Assembly: GCF_934560975.1 (NCBI RefSeq)
Contig: NZ_CAKTFO010000004.1
Span: 144,462 to 208,461 of the forward strand
Source of the DNA: an uncultured Sphingomonas sp.
GTDB lineage: Bacteria; Pseudomonadota; Alphaproteobacteria; Sphingomonadales; Sphingomonadaceae
Direction of reading: 5' to 3'
DNA: 64,000 nt
In this document: in pieces, positions 59,960 through 64,000 of the stretch
Layout of the letters: each line of letters starts with the position of its first letter
Numbering within the stretch: the stretch's first letter is position 1
Position numbers and translations under genes: made by a program
The notes under the pieces: model-generated
The model's database searches: none
What the model saw: the letters and a program-made list of their open reading frames with translations, nothing else
What the model was told of the DNA's origin: nothing

Positions 59960-60558
59960 TGCGTACCATCCTGAAGCTTTCGGCGGCCGCCGTGCTGCTG
60001 GCCGCGACTCCCGCCTTCGCCGAAGGTGTGCTGGTGATCGACGTTTCGCGCGTCCTGGGTGAATCCGCTGCCGGCAAGAGCGGCACGGCGCAGCTCAAGG
60101 CGAAGTATGATGCCCAGATCGCGCAGCGCAACCAGACGTTCAACACTGCCGCCCAAAGCTATCAGACGCAGGTCAACTCCGCCCGCGCCGCCGCCAAGCC
60201 CGGCACCCAGCCGCCGGCCGCGACGATCACGGCCGTGAACCAGGCCGGCGAGCGTGCGCAGCAGGCGCAGGAGCAGCTGCAGCAGCTCGCACAGGAAGTG
60301 CAGAATTCGGAGAGCTTCGTGCGTTCGCAGATCGTGGAGCGCATGGGCCCGATCGCGGAGCAGGTTCGTGCCGAGCGCAAGGCCGACGCAGTGGTGCCTA
60401 AGGGTTCCGTGTTCGCGGCCGATCCGTCCAAGGACGTGACGGCGGTGGTGATCCAGCGTCTCGACGCGGCGTTCCCGACGCCCAGCATCACGCCGCCGCA
60501 GCAGGCCGCAGCCGCTCCAGCCGCGGCACCGACGCAGCAGCCGACCCAGGGCCGCTGA
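59959..60558 (+). CDS. skp: OmpH/Skp-family periplasmic chaperone
   Basis: A protein of 199 residues with signal peptide (ILKLSAAAVLLAATPAFA) and GVLVIDVSRVLGESAAG, the Skp opening strand, then Gln/Ala-rich helical arms of the jellyfish-like trimer (about residues 45-130) and a Pro/Ala/Gln-rich tail (PPQQAAAAPAAAP). It escorts outer-membrane proteins to BamA. Overlaps bamA by TGATG and fabZ by 1 base. Confidence 0.9.
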   Translation: MRTILKLSAAAVLLAATPAFAEGVLVIDVSRVLGESAAGKSGTAQLKAKYDAQIAQRNQTFNTAAQSYQTQVNSARAAAKPGTQPPAATITAVNQAGERAQQAQEQLQQLAQEVQNSESFVRSQIVERMGPIAEQVRAERKADAVVPKGSVFAADPSKDVTAVVIQRLDAAFPTPSITPPQQAAAAPAAAPTQQPTQGR

Positions 60559-61037
60559 TGACCGGCGAGGGTGCTGCCGCCGACATTGGCCCGCTCGACA
60601 TCGGGCGGGTCATGACGGCGCTGCCCCATCGCTATCCGATGTTGCTGGTCGACCGGGTCGAGGAACTCGTGCCCGACCAGCGCATCGCGGCGATCAAGGC
60701 GGTTTCGTTCAACGAAAGCTTCTTCCAGGGGCATTTCCCCGGTCGCCCGATCATGCCGGGCGTGCTGATCGTGGAAGCGCTGGCCCAGGCGGCCGGCGTG
60801 CTTGCGGTGGAAAGCCTTGGCCTGGCGGGTTCGGGCAAGCTCGTCTATTTCATGGCGATCGACGAGGCGAAGTTCCGTGCGCCGGTGGAACCGGGCGTGT
60901 TGCTGCGGCTGGAGGTCGAGTTCGTGCAGAAACGAGCGACCGTGTGCAAGTTTGCCGGCAAGGCGCTGATCGACGGCAAGGTCGTTGCGCAGGCCAACTT
61001 CACCGCGATGATCGCCGATCCGCCCAAGGCAGGTTGA
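60558..61037 (+). CDS. fabZ: 3-hydroxyacyl-[acyl-carrier-protein] dehydratase FabZ
   Basis: A hot-dog-fold enzyme of 159 residues that dehydrates beta-hydroxyacyl-ACP. Active-site His59 and Glu73 in FFQGHFPGRPIMPG and VLIVEALAQAAG. Opens LDIGRVMTALPHRYPMLLVD. In most Gram-negatives lpxD separates skp from fabZ, and lpxA/lpxB follow; here skp and fabZ share a base and a ribosomal protein gene follows. Confidence 0.97.
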   Translation: MTGEGAAADIGPLDIGRVMTALPHRYPMLLVDRVEELVPDQRIAAIKAVSFNESFFQGHFPGRPIMPGVLIVEALAQAAGVLAVESLGLAGSGKLVYFMAIDEAKFRAPVEPGVLLRLEVEFVQKRATVCKFAGKALIDGKVVAQANFTAMIADPPKAG

Positions 61038-61082
61038 GCCTTTCCTTTTCGGCGTCGTGACGTTATGCGCGCCGCTTCCTCC

Positions 61083-61101
61083 GGCTGGTCGGAAACCAGC
61101 C
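61083..61101 (+). terminator. fabZ terminator / rpmE leader hairpin
   Basis: GGCTGGT pairs with ACCAGCC around CGGAA and is followed by ATTTTCC, which gives it a short U tract. It lies 20 bases before the rpmE ATG and near its AGGAA, so it may also affect L31 translation. Confidence 0.6.
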
Positions 61102-61120
61102 ATTTTCCAGGAATGACATC

Positions 61121-61351
61121 ATGAAGAAGAACATCCACCCCGATTACCACACCATCAAGGTGCAGATGACCGACGGCACCGTGTTCGAGACGCGCTCCAC
61201 CTGGGGCGCCGAGGGCGAGACGCTGCTGCTCGACATCGATCCGCTGGCGCACCCTGCCTGGACCGGTGGCCGCGCCCAGCTGCTCGACCAGGGTGGTCAG
61301 GTTGCCCGCTTCAACAAGCGCTTCGGCGGTCTGTCGCTCAGCCGCAAGTAA
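61121..61351 (+). CDS. rpmE: 50S ribosomal protein L31
   Basis: A protein of 76 residues: MKKNIHPDYHTIKVQMTDGT..., FETRSTWG and DIDPLAHPAWTGG identify it. It has no cysteine, so it is the zinc-free form common in alphaproteobacteria. AGGAA precedes the ATG. A 12-bp hairpin follows the stop. Confidence 0.97.
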   Translation: MKKNIHPDYHTIKVQMTDGTVFETRSTWGAEGETLLLDIDPLAHPAWTGGRAQLLDQGGQVARFNKRFGGLSLSRK

Positions 61352-61362
61352 GCGGAAAGGTT

Positions 61363-61391
61363 CTTCCGGCGCTGCGGGTCAGCGCCGGAAG
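61363..61391. terminator. 12-bp perfect hairpin, rpmE/xdhC convergent end
   Basis: CTTCCGGCGCTG and CAGCGCCGGAAG flank a 5-base loop. The xdhC stop codon lies within the right arm. It likely marks the transcript end for rpmE and possibly xdhC. Confidence 0.65.
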
Positions 61392-62308
61392 GCCGCAATC
61401 ATGCCCGCCGCGATCGATAGCGCGATCTCGGCCGGGCCCTGCGCGTTGATCGACAGCCCCGCCGGCGCATCGATCCGCGCAATCTGCTCCGCAGAGATCC
61501 CCGCGGCAGTCAGCCGCTCGACCCGCTTGGCATGGCTGCGACGCGATCCCAACGCCGCGATATAACAGGTCGGCGCCCGAAGCGCGGCGATCAGCGCGGG
61601 ATCATCGATCTTCGGATCATGGCTCAGCGTCACCACCGCCGTCGCCGCATCCGGTCGGCGCTCCGCCACCGCTTCATCCGGCCAGCGATCGTCCAACTCG
61701 ACACCGGGAAACCGCTCGTTGGTCAGGAACCGGCCGCGTGGATCGATCAAGGTCGGCGCGACGTCCAGCCCACGCGCGAACCCGGCCAGGGCCTGGGCGA
61801 TCTGCACTGCGCCCACGATCAGCAGCCGCCGGGGCGGGGCGTAGCGGTTGACGAACCAGTTCTCGCCGGGCTCGCTCGCCTCGATCGTCTGCCCTGCCGC
61901 GAGATCGGTCGCGAGACTCAGCGCCTCGCCCCGCGTACGGGCGTCCCCGATGCGGCCGAACAGGGCAGGGGAGAAGCCGCCGTCGGTGACCGGCTGCACC
62001 AGAATCTCGATATGCCCGCCGCAGGGGAGGCCGACCTCCCACGCACTTTCGTCCGCGACGCCGAACTCCAGCCGGCGATGGCGGCCGTCGCGGATCGTCT
62101 CGGCGGCGGCATGCAGCACCTCGCCCTCGACGCAGCCGCCGGAGACGGAGCCTTCGAACCGACCATCCTGATGCACCAGCATGTGGCTGCCGCGCGGTCG
62201 CGGGGCGGAGCCCCAGGTCGCGGTCACGGTCGCCAGCGCCAGGGGAGCATCGCTCCAGTCGCGGGCGGTGGCGATCAGCCGATCGAGCTCGGCGGCGGGC
62301 TTCGTCAT
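61379..62308 (-). CDS. XdhC/CoxI-family molybdoenzyme maturation protein
   Basis: A protein of 309 residues. N-terminal XdhC_CoxI domain (GSAPRPRGSHMLV, GSVSGGCVEGEVL, VGLPCGGHIEILV) and a C-terminal Rossmann domain (LLIVGAVQIAQALAGF, later TVVTLSHDPKIDDPAL and YIAALGSRRSHAKRVERL). XdhC binds molybdenum cofactor, helps sulfurate it and loads it into xanthine dehydrogenase-type enzymes. No molybdoenzyme gene is in the window. AAGGTGG precedes the ATG at 62308; the longer frame upstream is not supported. Confidence 0.92.
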   Translation of the reverse strand: MTKPAAELDRLIATARDWSDAPLALATVTATWGSAPRPRGSHMLVHQDGRFEGSVSGGCVEGEVLHAAAETIRDGRHRRLEFGVADESAWEVGLPCGGHIEILVQPVTDGGFSPALFGRIGDARTRGEALSLATDLAAGQTIEASEPGENWFVNRYAPPRRLLIVGAVQIAQALAGFARGLDVAPTLIDPRGRFLTNERFPGVELDDRWPDEAVAERRPDAATAVVTLSHDPKIDDPALIAALRAPTCYIAALGSRRSHAKRVERLTAAGISAEQIARIDAPAGLSINAQGPAEIALSIAAGMIAAFRR

Positions 62309-62394
62309 CTGCACCACCTTTGCTTGGCAGAGGTGTCGCCACATCGCAATCGCGCGCACTTTACGGATCGGCCGGCGACGGGCATGCAGGCGCC

Positions 62395-62775
62395 ATGTCG
62401 CCCCGCCTTCGCCGCCTGTTCGTCGCCGCCTGCTGGCTCGCCGTGGCTGCCGCCTATATCGCCGCGATCCTGCCGCAGCAGGAGGCGCCGCACCTCGGCG
62501 GGTCGGACAAGACCGATCACATGGCGGCATTCTTCACCGTGTCGCTGCTGGCGCGCTTCGCCTATCCGCATGTCCGGACGTGGCGGCTGTTCGTGCCGAT
62601 CGCGCTGTTCGGCGGCTTTATCGAATTGAGCCAGATGATCCCGGCCATCCATCGCGATGCCGAATGGGCCGATTGGGCGGCGGACATGATCGCGTCGGCG
62701 GCGGCGCTGCTTATCGCCTGGCCGCTGGCGCGCCGGATCGGCCGCCCAGCAGGCGAAGCAGGCGGCTCCATCTGA
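62395..62775 (+). CDS. VanZ-like membrane protein
   Basis: A protein of 126 residues with four hydrophobic segments (LFVAACWLAVAAAYIAAILP, HMAAFFTVSLLARFAY, LFVPIALFGGFIELSQMI, MIASAAALLIAWPLA). The segments DKTDHMAAFF and GGFIELSQMIP...DWAADMIA match small VanZ-like proteins. Function unknown. The ATG at 62395 is chosen; the 3' end overlaps the convergent hydrolase-TPR gene by 65 bases. Confidence 0.8.
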   Translation: MSPRLRRLFVAACWLAVAAAYIAAILPQQEAPHLGGSDKTDHMAAFFTVSLLARFAYPHVRTWRLFVPIALFGGFIELSQMIPAIHRDAEWADWAADMIASAAALLIAWPLARRIGRPAGEAGGSI

Positions 62776-63901
62776 GCTGCCACCCGCGCTTGCGGATGGT
62801 GAATCGGTAGGAAGAGTTGCGGGGATCGAGCGCGGCGGCGCGGCGCAGGTCGGCAATCTCGCCCTCCATGTCGCCCATCAGCGACTGGAGCTTCGCCGCC
62901 CAGGCATGGCATCCGGCGCGATGCGGCGCCTCCTCCTGAAGGACACGCGCCACCCGCAACGCGCCCGCCATGTCGCCCGCGGCCAGCAAGGCGCGCGAAA
63001 GTCCCCAGTGATAGTCGGCCACGGGTTCCAGTGCGATGGCATGTTCGTGCTGCGCAATCGCCTCGGCATGATGGCCGGCGGTGCTGAGCAGGCGGGCGTG
63101 GACGTCGCGAAAGGAAGGGCCGGTGGGCGCCTGCTCCACCGCCTTGCCGGCGAGCGCGATGGCCGTGCCGATCCGGTGCGCGGGCTGGCGCAGCGCCAAT
63201 TCGGTCAGGAAATTGGGCGAGGACCTACGGCGGCGATGCGCCGCGTGCAGGAACCGGGCGCGATCGAAGGTGCCGTCCAACACGGTCATGACCAGCGGAT
63301 GGAGCAGACGGATGTCGGACAGGAACGGCCCGCAGGGATGGCCGGCATGGGGCAGGGGCACGCTCTCGATCGGCGCCTCCGCCGGAATCGCATCCACCTG
63401 CAGCCGGTCGAAGTGGAGCCGGGGATCGAAGGCGACGACCATGCTCGGCACCGGCCGGATCACATCCTCGATCGCGGGCAGGAAGCGGATGCGGCGCTGT
63501 TCCTGGCCCCAGCGTGTCTCGAACGGGACCTTGCGGGGATCGACCGAATATTGCGGTGACAGCGCCAGCACCGCATGCGCGCCGATCGCATGCCCGAAGC
63601 GGAGCGCGGCATAGCCGCCCATGCTGGACCCATAAGCCAGCAGCCGCTCGGTCCCGGCGCACCGGTCGCGGATCAGGTCGAGAACCTCAGCTATCTCAGC
63701 ATATTGGAACCAGTTGTTGCCATGGCTGAGGACATGCACCGCGGTGATGCCCTGTTCCTGAAAGTAGCTCTCGCCAAAGCCCGGACGATCCGTGCCCAGC
63801 TGGCTGTGATAGGGATCGAACGTGACCACCTGCCACCGCCCGTCCCCCGCCGCCACACGCCGTACATGGAGGCGGTCGGAGCGAAAGAGTGGTTCGATCA
63901 A
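62711..63901 (-). CDS. Alpha/beta-hydrolase-like protein with C-terminal TPR repeats
   Basis: About 396 residues. The N-terminal part has a serine-hydrolase-like nucleophile motif (LLAYGSSMGGYAALRFG), an acidic region (SMVVAFDPRLH) and a late PHAGHPCGPF. The C-terminal 160 residues form TPR-like helical pairs (FRDVHARLLSTAGHHAEAIA, YHWGLSRALLAAGDMAGALR). I know no named family with this combination; similar proteins occur near polysaccharide genes in sphingomonads as I recall. The frame runs into the tRNA, so a TTG at 63901 (preceded by GCAGG) is the best start. Confidence 0.7.
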   Translation of the reverse strand: MIEPLFRSDRLHVRRVAAGDGRWQVVTFDPYHSQLGTDRPGFGESYFQEQGITAVHVLSHGNNWFQYAEIAEVLDLIRDRCAGTERLLAYGSSMGGYAALRFGHAIGAHAVLALSPQYSVDPRKVPFETRWGQEQRRIRFLPAIEDVIRPVPSMVVAFDPRLHFDRLQVDAIPAEAPIESVPLPHAGHPCGPFLSDIRLLHPLVMTVLDGTFDRARFLHAAHRRRRSSPNFLTELALRQPAHRIGTAIALAGKAVEQAPTGPSFRDVHARLLSTAGHHAEAIAQHEHAIALEPVADYHWGLSRALLAAGDMAGALRVARVLQEEAPHRAGCHAWAAKLQSLMGDMEGEIADLRRAAALDPRNSSYRFTIRKRGWQLRWSRLLRLLGGRSGAPAARR

Positions 63902-63915
63902 GTGCCTGCTTTCGT

Positions 63916-64000
63916 TGGCGGACAGGGTGGGATTCGAACCCACGGTGGGCGTAAACCCACGGCGGTTTTCAAGACCGCTGCCTTAAACCACTCGGCCACC
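63916..64000 (-). tRNA. tRNA-Ser (UGA anticodon), 5' end cut by the window
   Basis: Minus-strand sequence shows the D arm GGCCGAGTGGTTTAAGGC, anticodon stem-loop GCGGTC-TTGAAAA-CCGC, a long variable arm (GTGGGTTTACGCCCAC), T arm GTGGGTTCGAATCCCAC and an encoded CCA end (63916-63918). The anticodon TGA reads UCA. The long variable arm fits a class II tRNA. About 5 acceptor bases are missing beyond position 64000. Confidence 0.95.

Noticed and set aside
1..64000. CRISPR arrays, insertion sequences, prophage genes or rRNA
   Set aside because: No regularly spaced repeats, transposase motifs, phage structural genes or rRNA sequence were seen on either strand.

Overview
The window is a gene-dense, GC-rich stretch of chromosome from an alphaproteobacterium, most likely a Sphingomonas or close sphingomonad. 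The reasons are the gene orders (trpF-trpB-trpA-accD-folC; rpsB-tsf-pyrH-frr-uppS-cdsA-dxr-rseP-bamA-skp-fabZ), an IspDF fusion, a COQ10-like gene directly after lipA, an OxyR-type regulator, Flp pilins, and the absence of lpxD/lpxA/lpxB from the bamA-skp-fabZ cluster. The last point fits the known replacement of lipopolysaccharide by glycosphingolipids in this family. I see no phage, insertion sequence, CRISPR array, toxin island or rRNA. No stretch above 300 bases lacks a gene; the longest gaps are 38413-38674 and 49975-50221.

Layout. 1-4.7 kb: the 3' part of ettA, a small conserved gene, a BaiN-type flavoprotein, a YitT membrane protein, a GFA protein and an alpha/beta hydrolase. 4.7-8.9 kb: a large two-TM coiled-coil protein divergent from a membrane protein that looks like a catalytically dead nucleotidyltransferase/CDP-alcohol phosphotransferase fusion, then a Cys-rich small protein behind a Fur-box-like site. 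8.9-13.8 kb: the trpFBA-accD-folC operon (minus strand). 13.9-16.9 kb: cvpA, a NifU-like protein, a CPA2 antiporter and DUF423, all overlapping. 16.9-22.5 kb: aroKB (minus), then a 44-aa membrane peptide, a 618-aa exported protein, xerD and accA. 22.6-23.1 kb: two Flp pilins. 23.2-30.8 kb: mutT, a methyltransferase, comF and a thiol/glutathione group (grxC, nitrilase, DUF1178, a 3-hydroxyisobutyrate-type dehydrogenase, an isochorismatase, gor), then xerC. 30.9-38.4 kb: cysK, transporters, hydrolase, asd and an M28 peptidase. 38.7-43.2 kb: lipA-COQ10, then oxyR-ispDF-secreted protein-cinA on the minus strand. 43.3-46.8 kb: divergent CPA2 antiporters. 46.9-49.8 kb: icd, psd and pssA. 50-61.4 kb: the translation and envelope supercluster ending with rpmE. 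61.4-64 kb: xdhC, a VanZ-like protein, a hydrolase-TPR protein and a truncated tRNA-Ser(UGA).

The genes are mostly core metabolism and envelope biogenesis: fatty-acid initiation (accA, accD, fabZ), phospholipids (cdsA, pssA, psd), isoprenoids (dxr, ispDF, uppS), outer-membrane assembly (bamA, skp, rseP), aromatic amino acids (aroBK, trpFBA), lipoate and quinone (lipA, COQ10) and redox control (gor, grxC, oxyR). Many neighbours overlap by 1-4 bases (ATGA or TGATG), which suggests translational coupling.

The least ordinary observations are a 14-bp tandem duplication at the oxyR/ispDF boundary whose copy number decides whether OxyR stops or fuses in frame to IspDF; the degenerate nucleotidyltransferase/CDP-alcohol phosphotransferase next to a TipN-like coiled-coil protein; a candidate Fur site before a Cys-rich DUF6628-like gene; the missing lpx genes; and promoter-like elements that predict leaderless aroK and psd messages. 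I found no clear new multi-gene system. All family assignments come from reading motifs and from memory, with no database search.
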